This document shows, piece by piece, positions 34,755 to 46,816 of a stretch of DNA of 64,000 nt. Where the stretch lies: positions 5,580,001-5,644,000 of the forward strand of contig CM034105.1 in the NCBI GenBank assembly GCA_019914945.1, in the 5' to 3' direction. Both the position numbers and the translations under genes were made by a program. This stretch comes from Typha latifolia (taxonomy: Eukaryota; Streptophyta; Magnoliopsida; Poales; Typhaceae). Below the pieces are notes generated by a model. The model did not search any database. It saw only the letters and a list, made by a program, of their open reading frames with translations, and had not been told where the DNA came from. Each line of letters starts with the position of its first letter. Position 1 is the first letter of the stretch.

Positions 34755-35480
34755 TAAAATATAAGATGATTTCTGGCGGATGTGTTCGAATTCAACTAGA
34801 AGGCATTCAAATGCGATGTTCGAATGCCTGATTCATGTTCGCATATAGAGTCTTATTTTTGGGCATTCGAACATCTTAACAATGTTCACATATGTAGAGC
34901 ATAGCTTTTGGCCGTTCGAACACGATCAATGTGCGTTCGAACGCCTGATTCGTGTTCGCATATCCAGAGCGTTGCTTTTAACCGTTCAAATGCAATCATG
35001 GGGCGTTACAATGCACGCCAAATAAGTGATTTTGTATTATGATTTGTTTAGAGTTTTTCGATGATTGGCTAGCCTCCAAATATGTGAAAAAGTAGCCATC
35101 TTTTGATTATTGAATATTGAACTTTGTTTTGTATCTAGGCTTGAGCCAACTTCTCCCTCCTCCTTCCTCCCCCTTAGTATCAAACCCGTGCTTTCATCTA
35201 CTACTAAGGTTAATCCCCCGTTGCTTCTCCCTCCTCACTCCAGTGACTAGCCATACCTAAAAGCTTCCTCCCATCTCATCTTGTTCAAGATTCTAATCCA
35301 TCCACCATAGCCATTATCATCTTTCAAAATCCTAACCACATCATCCATGTCCATCCCCCCATCCCCTGACCTTTGGTCACTATTTCCTTAATGGATTTTG
35401 ATTTAACTAGCCCAATTGATGAGATTCAGATTGCATTGGATTTCTAACTTCTAGAGGAACAACATATCCGAATTTCAGAT
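34755..35480 (+). mobile_element. LTR-like fragment of the gypsy family
   Basis: It carries four near-repeats of GTTCGAATGCCTGATTC / GTTCGCATATAGAG type words at 34790-35000, then the GCTAGCCTCCAAATATGTG to CTTCTCCCTCCTCC block shared with 23.6 kb. Its orientation is opposite to the 29.3-29.7 kb copy. Confidence 0.6.
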
Positions 35481-35589
35481 CACTCCAACTATTTGATCGA
35501 TCCCTATTGTCTTTGAAAGTTTCATATTGATTTCTATCTAGATTAGCAAATTGGATAGACAACCATCTTCCTCGAGGGCGACCGTAACA

Positions 35590-36160
35590 CGGAGAAGCTT
35601 CCAGTTGGGGGCAAAGGCGTCAGCACCACTATCGTCAGCCCTTCCACTTCCTCTTTCTCTCTCTCTAACTATCCCTAATGACTACCCGTCACAGTTAGGA
35701 AATGACACCAACTCCTTGCCACCCTCTCTTGGTGAGCTCCCCCATTTCCTTTCTCTTCTCGCTCTCTTTCTTGCTCTGCTAAGTTGGAGAGTCAAGCCCT
35801 GATGAGAGGCCGATCGATGACTGGGCAATAGCAGTCAAATCTATCGTCCATGATCCTGCTCACCCTCCTCCCTTCTCTATCCTCTCTCCTTCTCCCTATT
35901 GTCTATCTTATTCTTCCTAATTCCTACTCTTTCCTTCTCCTCCCAGCCGCTGCTCCATTGCACCCTCGCATAGCTAATTTGGTGTAGCATCACCATGCCA
36001 GTGGTAGTGCAATCGCTGAAGCCACTGAAGGAGTCATTGTAGATACATCTATGAGGGTTGTCAGATTCCATCCGATCAATCTCTAGATTGATTTGATTAG
36101 AGAAAGAGAGAGGTATGGTAAGAGGGCAATCAGTTAGTCATCATAGCTAGTTGTTGGATG
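35590..36160 (+). repeat. Upstream module U, copy 4, left part
   Basis: It matches the CT-rich half of U1 and U2 (GACACCAACTCC, CCACCCTCTCTTGGTGAGCTC). Interrupted at 36160 by the hAT-like element and resumed at 38233. Confidence 0.8.
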
Positions 36161-38232
36161 TATGGGTATAAATGAGCCGAGCCTAAGCAAGCTGGCTACA
36201 AGCTTAGGCTCGGCTCAAAATTAAGTCAAGCCTATTAGGTTACTTAGCTCAACTTGAGTCGAGCTCAAAACCTGAATTGAGCCTATTATCGCACCCTATT
36301 CAAGCCGAGTCGGACCGAGATCGAGCCAAGCAAAAAACTATTTAAGCTAAAATAAGCTTAAATAGTTAAATTAAATAAAACTTTACTAAAATTTAAATTT
36401 TAGAAATTTAACTTGTAAATAGAACAAGCGAACCAAATTGACTAAAATTTAACTTGTAAAATTTAAAATTTAATATAGCGCTATTCAAAACTTTTTTTTA
36501 ACATACCCCCCTAAACTTTTATTTTTAGTACATAATAATCCCCTACTGAAAAAGGGTCAAATGAGATATTTCTGATAGTTTAGAGGGTCATTATGACTAC
36601 AAGATAGTCTAATAAATCATGTGATAGTTCATACGGTGAAAAGGGGAATTATCCTACTTGTCACTTAGCCAAATATTACAATAAAAGTTAGTGGCATGCC
36701 AAAATTATAATTAAATTTATTTGGAACTTGCAAAATGTTACTGTCAGGAAATCTTTAACACTAAAAAGATGCTTGATCATGTAACTGAAAAAAAAGGAAG
36801 TATAATAAGTTATGGATTGTTTAGCTAACAAGAGATGACTAGTATTAGTGACATCACTATTCTTATTAAAGTTCAATAGATAGGAACTTTTACGGATGAA
36901 GCATACAAAGTGTATGAACCTGCAATAATACTAACATTTTATTTTATAGTCAACCATTACCGGTCAACACAGTTCATAATAAATAAGCATTCTTATGGTA
37001 GGCTGCCTAATGTTAAGCAAAATGGATGACAGCATCTGGTTAAGGTCTAAAGCATGAAATTTGTCCACAAATTGAAGATCTACCAAGCAAGTAAAATATA
37101 ATCATAAGCTCTTAATGAAAAGCTTAACTGTTTTAGAAATATCTCAAAAATTTAAATAAGTGTGCCAGATGACTTTGCTATAAAACATACATTTCATGTG
37201 TTCACTAGCACATAAAATAAGATATTTTAGTAATATCTAATGAAAATAAAATCTGAGACAATGAATCACTTATCACTAGCTGCTTTACACAACCAAACAA
37301 AATGATCATAGCAAAATCGCCTCAGTTACATGGGAAGGTTGCTGTTGTCAGCAGTGCATTTGAAACTAGTCTTAAGTTTGCTAGCATAGGTACAGTTTGC
37401 AAGCTATCTGGAGATACCGCATGCTGCAGTTATCGCCCATGGACTTGGAACATGTTGATGGTTAAAAGAAGATGTAACAGATAAAGGTATAAATATTTGT
37501 TTACATCCAAATGGAAGTAGAATGGAAGCCCCAGAGTCTCAGTTGAAGATGCGCACAATTTAACTCCAATATCTCCATCATCTGAGTTAGTATGAATTTT
37601 GCAATGGTTTATTGAACATCAGGACTAAAATAAATCATTAGCTAAATAATGATCTAAATAAATGATTATCTACGTACAATAAATTTGCAAATCAATGAGA
37701 ACATTAAGATGTAAATAATAATATTAATTAATGCTTAAATAAACCTCTTGCTAATGGAGGATGACTGGATAAGGTTTGTCGTGGAGGAGGCTTGAGGATC
37801 CTGAGGAGGAGGCCAACAAAGGAGCTTGATTGGAGGAGAGATGGAAGACAAGGAGGTGAAGGATGACGAGGAGGATGAGGAAACGGCTCGAGGAGAAGAA
37901 GGATGAGGGCCTGTCGAGGAAGGAGGAGGATGATGAGGGCCAATGATAGAGAAGGAAAAGGAGGCGAGCTGATGGCTTAGAAGAAAAGGGATCAGAGAGA
38001 GAGAGAGAGCTGAGCGGCGGAGTGTTAGGAGTTGGGAGTTTAGGGTTAGGGTTTGAGAGAGAATTCTTTATATGCCAAGCCTATTGAGCGAAGCTTGAGT
38101 GAGTTAGTTTCGGCTCAAGCTCGGCTAGAAATTTAAATCGAGCCTTAATTGAGCTTAGGCTCGGCTCAGCTCAAGTGGAACTGAGTTGAGCCTAAGCTTC
38201 AGCCGAGCCGCTCATTTATTTTGACACCCCTA
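36161..38232. mobile_element. hAT-like non-autonomous element, about 2.07 kb, inserted in U4
   Basis: The left end TATGGGTATAAATGAGCCGAG pairs with the right end ATTTATTTTGACACCCCTA as imperfect inverted repeats. GGCTCGGCTCAA-type words fill both subterminal regions. The 8-mers outside are GTTGGATG and GTTGCGGG; the intact U2 site reads GTTGGGAG, so both could derive from one 8-bp target duplication. The interior is AT-rich, with a GA-rich stretch near 37740-38000 and no transposase frame. Confidence 0.7.
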
Positions 38233-39190
38233 GTTGCGGGTGCATGACACCCCACAAAAACCCAAGTGAACAAGGCCATTAGGGCTCTATTCTCACCACC
38301 ATCGCCTTTTTGCTCGCCCTTTTTGTGCTTTTACTTAGGAGTGAGGGCACTTTGATCATTTTACACCTACGGTATACTTAGTTAACGTATATGGTAACCT
38401 TCCGTTAAAAAAATAACGTTACTCTTAACAAAAATAGACCTCTCTCTTTACGTTTTCCACATTAATTTGCAAGAAATCTACTGCAAGGGAGTTTTAGTGA
38501 AAAAGGAAAGAGTATGATCCGTCAAAAAGAAAATTCATTCAAAAATTCAAGATGTTCTGCAATTTTATCTGGAACTTGTCCCTTCTATCATTTAGGTTAT
38601 AAAAGGTCATTTCTATCTTCTTTCTCTCCCTCGAAGTCTACATATAGTACATAAAACTCTTTGCATCTTATCCTGGTCGTTGAGAAGAAAATGGAAGGAT
38701 GCAAGAGTCACTCTTCTCAATTCCTGCTTCCTCGTGGATTACAACCTTGGTTAGGTTAACAAATCTTCTTTTCTCATGTATTTACCACAGTTTTTAATAT
38801 GACATATTTTATTCTAAGCCATTTTGTTTTTCTTTCTTCCATATATGTCAAGAGTATTTATCAAAAAATTTCTTCATATACTACGTTATTTTGTTAGCTT
38901 CCTATGATTATTTATTTACGTGGGTTGGCAACTCAACATGGTCTCTTAGGTTTCTGGTCAATCCTAATTGTTTTTATTAAGAGGTACCTTACGCAGAAAA
39001 TAAATAAAAAAGAGAGAGATCCTAAGTTCGCTGAAAAGAGCTTGTCAGATTTAGTCTGTTTTAAGTGTTTTAACAATAAAAGTGTGTGATTGCTTACATC
39101 TTGATTGGCCATCTAGATCATATAAATTTAGTTTAGCATCCACACCTTCACATTTGTTTTTCTGGTGCAAGAAACACATTTATGAATGAG
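38233..39190 (+). repeat. Upstream module U, copy 4, right part
   Basis: It continues module U after the insertion, from the GCATGACACCCCAC block to the GGTGCAAGAAACACATT block, and leads into the promoter of bZIP-i. Confidence 0.8.
38598..38759 (+). promoter_or_regulatory. Orphan promoter plus shortened ORF in U4
   Basis: TATAAAA at 38598-38604 and ATG at 38691. The ORF is cut to 22 codons (MEGCKSHSSQFLLPRG...) by a small deletion after PWLG. The TATA box and ATG are kept. Confidence 0.45.
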
Positions 39191-39557
39191 GAATAGATTA
39201 TAGATGTTCATATTGAAAAGGAAAATTATGGTTTTCTCTTGGATAGCTTTGAAACACTGAAGGTCGATGGACAGACATTGAACTTCTTATCAAGGAGAAG
39301 GCAAAGGAACTAACTAGTGGAATTTCTACCAGCTGCCTTATAATATTTAGTTTCTTTTCTATAGTACTTCAAATATAAGGTAAGGTAATAACAAAGGTGT
39401 CTCTCTATACTTTAAAGTTTTCTTGAACTTTCCTACGATTGAGGATGCCCATGGGCTAATTTATGCTTGGATCATATTCTCCTGGAGTCTAGAATCTACA
39501 CTTGTTATCTATCTCAATGTGAGTTATCATCATAAAGAAATAGGCAACAAAGTATTA

Positions 39558-39559
<2 letters not shown>

Positions 39560-39631
<72 letters not shown>
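39560..39631 (+). repeat. (TA)n microsatellite
   Basis: About 70 nt of pure TA in the distal promoter of bZIP-i. It sits at the position where bZIP-c has a CA run and bZIP-h a short CACACATATATG. Confidence 0.95.
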
Positions 39632-39635
<4 letters not shown>

Positions 39636-40044
39636 TTTGCCCAATAGGTAGGGAAGTTTTGTCATAGTAATATATCAAACTAGTCTTCTTGAGTCAGCAT
39701 AACTTAGATTATTTTAACCTGATAGTTATCATCTCTTCTGATTCCTAACATATCCGATGGAATTTTTTTTTTATATATCCGATGGAAGTTACCATAATTG
39801 TTAGTATGTACTAATGTACGAGAAGATACATGAATCTTATTTAATGAGTAGAATTAATCAAATATGACGAGACTGGCCATGATTTTTTTTACAGCTCACT
39901 GTGGTATGAGAAACCGAAACATTGATGTGCAATAGTCCAACATGGTCACTGACAAATTATTCTCATTTTTGTCTTTCTTCAAATCCTTCAGCATTCCTTC
40001 TCTTTATAATGACAACCTTTCTTCACATCTCCCGGCTATTAGTC

Positions 40045-41747
40045 ATGGACGAAACTGGCCATGATTGCCATGGTCATGGCATTAACCAAATGCCAGATTT
40101 ACCCACAAAAATCTCTGGTAGCCATTGTGCCCAATCAGAGATCATAAGCCCGATCCCTAATGGCATAAACTCCATTAGTAACCTCGGAATCCTTGACAAT
40201 GACGATGAAGAGTTGCTCTCCATGTTAGAGAATCTCGAGAATTTCAACTCTTCTTTTGAGGAACTTTCTCAATTGTTGGAAGGGAAGCCTTCGGAGCCAC
40301 CATCCATGGAGGCTGCAGATCCTCCTCCTCCTCCTCCTCCTCCTCCTCCTCCTACTCCTCCTTCTGATTCGCAAAATGAAAGTTTGACCCTGAGATGCGA
40401 TGAGAGGTTGAAGTTGAGGCAGAGGCACAAACATAGTCAATCTATGGATGAGTCTTCCTCGTTTAACTCTGAGCATTTTACATTAAGTATGAGAGGGCCA
40501 CCGTCGATGGAGAAGAGGAAGGCCAAGTCAATGGAAAAGCTTGTTAACATTGCTCTTGTAGACCCCAAAAGAGCAAAGAGGTTTGGTTAATCAATTTACA
40601 AATTCTCCATGTTTAATATCGAGCTATATGATCTAACATTATTTCTTGTGTAATTAACTAAAGCTAATAGCATTTTTCTTGTAGATCCATCATCATCATC
40701 TTTGTCTCCCTTGATTACTTTTCACCTTTATGTTTCTGATTATATTATTTAAATTTTTGTTTAGATGTTTTATTATGCTTGTGAGGATATTTTTTTCATT
40801 AACCTTCAGCCTCTACAAACAGGATATGGGCAAATAGGCAGTCAGCTATAAGATCAAAGGAAAGAAAAATGCAATACACAGTTGAGCTTGAGCGAAATGT
40901 GCAAGCTCTGCAAACAGAAGCCAATATTTTGACCACTCAGATATCTTTGTTACGGGTATATATATTTATGTACAATAACTCTTATTATAAGAAAAGGAAG
41001 AATAAAGCCAACAAACTAAATCAACTAATTTGTGGGAAATATTGATATATTCTGAGTAAAAGAAATTGTAGGTAAATGATGCAAATAAGTGGGTTTTAAT
41101 TTGTTTTCCTTTCCTGTTCATTGGCTTGCCTTGATAGAGGGACATTGTTGGATTGTCGGCTGAAAACACTAAGCTGAAGCTGCAACTACAATCCGTCGAG
41201 CAACAAATTCACTTCCAAGATGGTAAAATTCTAATTTTCAAATATGCTACTCTGCTTATTGTATTGCTAAATTATTCTCAATTATGCCATGATTAAATAT
41301 ATTTCTATTGGTCTTTAAAGCTTTTGCATATATATATATATTTTGTAATCTACTATTACTATATCATCATGCATGATTATGATATTGATCAAGCCTTGTA
41401 TTACTTGACAGACATATCTAATTTCAAGTTGTTATACCTATGTTATTCTTGCAGCTCTAAACAATACTCTTGTAGAGGAAATCAAGCGACTAAGGATCGC
41501 AATGGGCCACATGTCATCAAATTTTAGAGCTATGACAAACCTTGGAGAACTCTCAGTTCAAGAGCTACAACAATTATATTACCATACCCAAGCTTTGCAA
41601 CCACTCTTTTCAAAGCAAGAAACCCAGATCCTTCCACAGCATCAACTCACACTGCAGGAGCATCAAGCTCAGCTTCAAAAAATAGTGTACATGCAGCAAG
41701 ATCATCAAGCGCCTACAGACCTAAAAATGAAGGGACCAATGACTTAG
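40045..41747 (+). CDS. Group-I bZIP transcription factor (bZIP-i), 4 exons
   Basis: Exons are 40045-40580, 40823-40955, 41138-41222 and 41455-41747, giving 348 aa. The start follows the array rule (TATAAT at 40005-40010). The HxRxxS motif is broken: where siblings have HRRAQS, this copy reads SHCAQS, so the Arg needed by basophilic kinases is missing. A CCT microsatellite at about 40320-40355 encodes an 11-residue Pro run. The basic region N183-RQSAIRS-K191-x9-L201 shares IWANRQSAI with bZIP-c. Zipper positions L201, L208, L215, L222, L229, L236 and V243 make it the most leucine-complete zipper of the array. The tail is Gln-rich and ends GPMT. It is the last bZIP in the array. Confidence 0.91.
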
Positions 41748-41809
41748 CAAAGTAAGAGTGGTGAAGGGAGTTGATCTGGTAACATTAATGACTCTTACAT
41801 GGACTGGTG

Positions 41810-42126
41810 GGAAGAGGATGAGGAGAGCAGCAGCCCTGAGTCAACAATATGTTACCATTACCAGCATTTGGTTTGTTTTTCCATCAACTTAGTTCAGACT
41901 GCTCAATGCTTCTCGCAAATTGAGTTTGTTGGCCTTAATAATTTGTGGACTGCTTTTCTATTCACCTCTAGTCTATGTTTCCATTTAATGTGTTGTTTGC
42001 CTTTAACATGCTTATGATTTATGAACCTAAACATTTTGCATGAGTAATGAACTAGATTTTTGGTTTCATGTGAAGTTCTTATTAATAGTTGATTTGGTGC
42101 AAAGAGAAGAGAATATGAACACAATG

Positions 42127-42166
<40 letters not shown>

Positions 42167-43030
42167 GATAAAAAAAATATAAAAGAGAGGTTTAGAAAAA
42201 GAATGAAATGAATCGCATATATGAGTGCATAATGTGGATAAAATAGAAGTGGTTAACTTTATTGTTATGATACAATCATAGATTATGGTCCTTTGAAATG
42301 GAGAGGTTGGTCAAGGAAAGAATAAGGGGGGCTCAACCTAGGGCACTCGAGTCTTGCCAGAAAGGTTTGATCTAACCGATTAAGGCTTTCGAGTGTTACA
42401 TGCTCTTTTGTTGTGAATTTGGCTCTGCTACTTGACTAGAGGATAGAGCTAGGTCTTATTAATAGATTAGGGAGGACTCGAGGATAGGGTTAGGAAATAG
42501 GTCAAATGGGCAAAAGTCTTAGAGTTGATGCGTTGGCATGATTGTGTCAGGTGTGACTTGAGCTTGGGTCCTTAGGTGTGGAGTCTAAAGCTAAAATTTG
42601 GTATAGAAATGTGCTTAGGTCTAAGCTAGAGATGAGCTAAGGTTTAGATAATGGAACAATATGTAATAGTCAAAAGTCTTTGCTAGTCTGCAATAGCCAA
42701 TGTAGCGAGACCTTGAGCCTGCTTGGGTTTTAGTTGCCCAAGATGTGAGGGAGGCACCTCCACGACAAAGCATCGCTGACCTAGATAGGGGAGGTCCAAG
42801 TTAGGATTTTAGGCTGTAGTGGAGCAAGGAAGAAGATTGCTAGGTGGTGGAGATGAGTCAACAAACTGGCAAGGCCGGTGGTGGCTTAGAGATAGTGGTT
42901 GTGCAGCCAACGATCAATGTCAACTGTAGAAGGAAAGCCTTACATGAAGTAGGGACGATTGGGGCAAAGAAGGTTGACGGGGGAGAAGCTAGAGACAAAA
43001 CAGAAAAGGAAGAAGATAGGTTTAATAATC
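41810..43030 (+). repeat. Downstream module type D, copy 3
   Basis: It matches the flanks after bZIP-f and bZIP-h. It includes a TA run of about 36 nt (42129-42164). A 64-codon ORF near 42844 is not shared with the other copies. Confidence 0.75.
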
Positions 43031-43690
43031 AAGCATAACCCAAACCGAGTTATTCTCTACATTTAATATTAGGCGCTAACCTGATTCAATATGACTCGCT
43101 TGTCTAGCCAACTCGGCTAGGACTCAATTAAACAAAACACCAATGTTTTAGATTAAACCAAATCTGAATTAACTCATTCGAAAAGCATATAATGTAAATT
43201 TGAAATGCAAAAAATAGATGAGACTCATTCGACCCAGTCGGCCTGCAAGCACGGGCTAACTCGCACTCAAACTTGGACTCAGATTTGGTCCAGATTGTAA
43301 CACCTCCACAACTTCACCGTAAAAATAATGCTACTAAAAACCCAGACCCTATAGAATTAAACTATCATTATATATTTTCGAAGGTCCAGATTCATTGGCT
43401 ATTGGCAATCCAAGGAAGAGCCCATCCGTTCAAATAGAACTCCACGCGAGCCCCATTCAAATTCGGTCTTGATTTGCCATGCCACCCATCCTAATTTATG
43501 TCCGAGTTGGTTTATTCTTTAAGAGTTTGTGTTTAATTTCTCTCGTAGTTTGAATAGCTCGATGGAAGACTATTTATATGGTGGCTTTCATTCAACAAGG
43601 CTTTCATCTAGTTGCCTGAAAATGCCCTATTTTGATCTCAGGTGTCTATTTCATCATTTTAAGATCTTAATCTTCTTGTATTTGTCTTCT
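43031..43690. other. Unassigned AT-rich sequence
   Basis: End of the array. No exon of the bZIP family and no other recognisable gene is seen. Confidence 0.5.
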
Positions 43691-44760
43691 TGTGGTGAAA
43701 GAAAAGGTGTATAAGGTCAACCAAAAGGTTGATGGTTCTATAGAACACATGCGGCAAAGGGATTTCAACAAAAAGATGTTTAGCCTGTAATTAAGCCAGC
43801 TACTATTCAGACGATACTTGTTATTGTAGTTCCTTTTAATTGGCCTCTTCGCCAGTTGGATATTTCAAATACATTCCTTCATGAAACTTTGGATTAAAAA
43901 GTTTTCATGGAGCTACCCATTGGTTTTAAATATGCAAATTTTCCCACCTATGTCTACAAATTACATAAAGCAATTTTATGAGCTTAAGCAAGCTTCAGGA
44001 GTATGGTTTCACTGAGTCTCATATTTACTACTCACTATTTACATATCATCAGCCTAATATACATATTTTTGCTCCCATATATGTCTTGGAATAGAAGTGA
44101 CATGTTGTTCTTCAGGTGTTCATCTTTCACAAGCCAAATATATCACAGGAATGCTTCATCGAACTAAAATTGTGGCCCTTATCTTTTGGAGTTGAAGTTG
44201 TCGGCTTCATGGTGATCTGTTACAAAATGCCACAAAATATTGTCATATTGTCGGAGCTCTTTGATATTGCACTTTGACTCGCCCTAACATTGCCTATGTT
44301 GTCAATCAATTATGTCAATTTATGAATTCTCCAACAATGCTTAATTGACCTACTGCCAAACGAGTTCTATGATATCTCAGAGGCTCTATAGATCATGTTT
44401 TATTCTTTATTAAGGGATCACTTTATTTAAATGCCTTTGTGATTCAGACTAGGCAGGAAATGTGGATGAATGCCGATTGACTATAGGATATGACACTTTT
44501 ATTGGCACATGTATAATATAGTGGAGCGCCAAGAAGCAAGCTGTTCTATATAGATCAATCACTGAATCTGAGTATAGATCCAATTGCATTAGCTATTGCT
44601 AAGTTGTATTGGCTTAGAATGCTTTTATGTGATAGTTTAGGAGCTCTAACCTTGCATTGAGCCATGTTTTCCATGCAAGACGTAAGCACATCGAAGTAAT
44701 TTTCACATATCACATGGTTGTGACAGATGTAACAAAGCAAATGCATCAATATAAATATAT
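43690..44760 (+). pseudogene. Ty1/copia RT-RNase H remnant
   Basis: On the plus strand, with stops and shifts: QLDISNTFLH and VFMELPIGF (RT), then HLSQAKYITGML, TRPNIAYVVNQLCQFMNSP, and finally WSAKKQAVLYRSITESEYRS with KHIEVIFTYH (RNase H). The order is that of copia pol, but the catalytic YVDD region and the CDADW motif are deleted or unreadable. No LTR seen. Confidence 0.85.
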
Positions 44761-45429
44761 AAAATGAACAGGACGTACGATAGGTATGTTTTCACTTGTA
44801 TACTAATTTTCTCTCAGAGTCTATTTGAGCGTCCGGATAGGAGGGGAGAAGGATATGACAAGGATAAAGAAGAAGATGGTAGTCATGGAATAACATCTCC
44901 TCTTCATGGCATTCTTTTTTCTCATTTTCTATATATATATATATATATATATATCCTTGAGACAGTGGGCTGTATTCGAAGATTTGTAGGAATACAAGGG
45001 GAGGATCTTAGCAATAGGTGGGTGCTTTCTTTTTTCTATTTAGTGAATTTTAATATGTCATGTTTAGCCAGCGAGTTAACAAAGCTGAGAGCTTATTAAA
45101 ACCTTAGCTCATTTAAGTCAAATATGAAATTATAACACCAAAAGATGAATATTTGTATTTCTATCGTATGATATAAATTGTTGGTCTTTAGCTAGGGGGT
45201 CTGTGTTACGTAACACTATCGCTTGCAAGTTATAACCATTATAAGATTTAGAATATATATGTATACCACAAGGCCACGAGCAATTTATATTCTTTTTTTC
45301 TTTTTTAAGAGAAGTCCGTAGATATATAAATAACCAAATTCAACAACATAACAAATGCCTCTCACTAAAATGAAAGAAATATAAAAAAAAGAGAGGAAAA
45401 AGGTACTGATGACTACATTGCCCACAGAT
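44761..45429. other. Intergenic, 3' side of the CYBDOM gene
   Basis: It contains a short TA run (44931-44954). A 111-codon ORF spans this run and has no recognisable domain. The last 200 nt are probably the 3' UTR of the minus-strand gene. Confidence 0.5.
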
Positions 45430-46764
45430 TCAACTGTTCTTGCGCCTCCACTCTTCAAGAACGAAGCAGATAACGAAAATAGTCCCAATGGAAATCCCAT
45501 ACACGTAGCTCCATGGCTTAGCTTCTTCTGCTAGTGACAAGCCATAGAAGATATTGGCAATGGCCAAAACTATTGCACCTCTTCCAATGTAGTGGTGGTA
45601 CCAATTCCAATACTTTCTTGCCTTTGCTTCCTTTTTTGGCCGAGCTAGAAGTGCTATGACCTGAAATATTAATGATCAAGTTAAGTGAATTAATTAGTTA
45701 GCCCCTCAGTTAAACAACTAGACAGTCACCAATTGCAACACACCTTAATTAATTAATGGAAAATTTATGCTCAAGAATGAACCCTTTTTCTTAATTTATT
45801 GATCGAGAAATAACTTTCTTTACAGAATAGTGTAAAAATCAGAATATTCTATAGTTTAATATTTTAGCTACTGCTGTATGATCTCTAAAATATCATAATT
45901 GTTACCGAAATTATTAAGCTTTTTTAAAAATATCATGTTGATAGTCAGTTCTAATTAATCATAGTTAAATTAAACTTTGAAATAAGAAAGACCACTTTTT
46001 TCTTCTATAAACACAAATGATTCAAAAGCTTTCTAATATTACTTAGGTATTATAGCACATGAAAAGAAGAAATATCATCTTTTGCAACAAAAAGAAAAAA
46101 AATCAGTGATAAAATTAAAAGATTTTAGTGACAATTATGATATTTTAAAAAATTTCAGAGTAAATCATATAAGAAGTCCTAAAGAAAAAAAGAAGTATAA
46201 TAAATATAAAAAAAGAGTGTAAAATATAATAACTAATAGATGAACAACAATATATAAATATACCTGTAAGGATCCACACACCAAGATGGCTATGCCAATA
46301 ACCTTGTGAGTGTCTGCATCCTCTTCGAGATTAAATCCAAGAACTATAGCAACTACGCCTAACAAGAAACCAATCCCTTGGATGGAGATATGGGAGTAGA
46401 ACCAGAAGGGATCATATTGCTTAAAGAAGCGAGCCATGGCCACCCCAATTGGTAACAGAATTCCCCACCCAACTATGGCTATGATCCCATGTTTCCTTAT
46501 TGGGCTAATCCCTGACCCATCAGTTAAGGTTTCTGGTGGTGTTGGTGGTGATCCTCCTTTCTTTCCATCGTCTTCTCCGTCGCCGTCTCCTCCTTCCCCT
46601 CCATTCTTCTCGCCGTCATCATCGTCACCATCACCTATATACAGAAAATAATAAAAGCTCCGTATATGCTCGTCTTCAAAACCTACTGTTTGTTTTTATA
46701 TGAAAACCCTTCTAGTTATTTTTTTATAAAAAGACGTGGGAACTTAATGCGGACATTTTCTGAC

Positions 46765-46816
<52 letters not shown>

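Noticed and set aside
39423..39647. Tyr/Ile repeat ORF
   Set aside because: Translation of a TA microsatellite.
44764..45099. 111-codon ORF
   Set aside because: Crosses a TA run, no recognisable domain, just downstream of a copia relic.
46436..46651. Pro/Ser-rich plus-strand ORF
   Set aside because: Antisense of the Gly/Asp linker exon of the CYBDOM gene.
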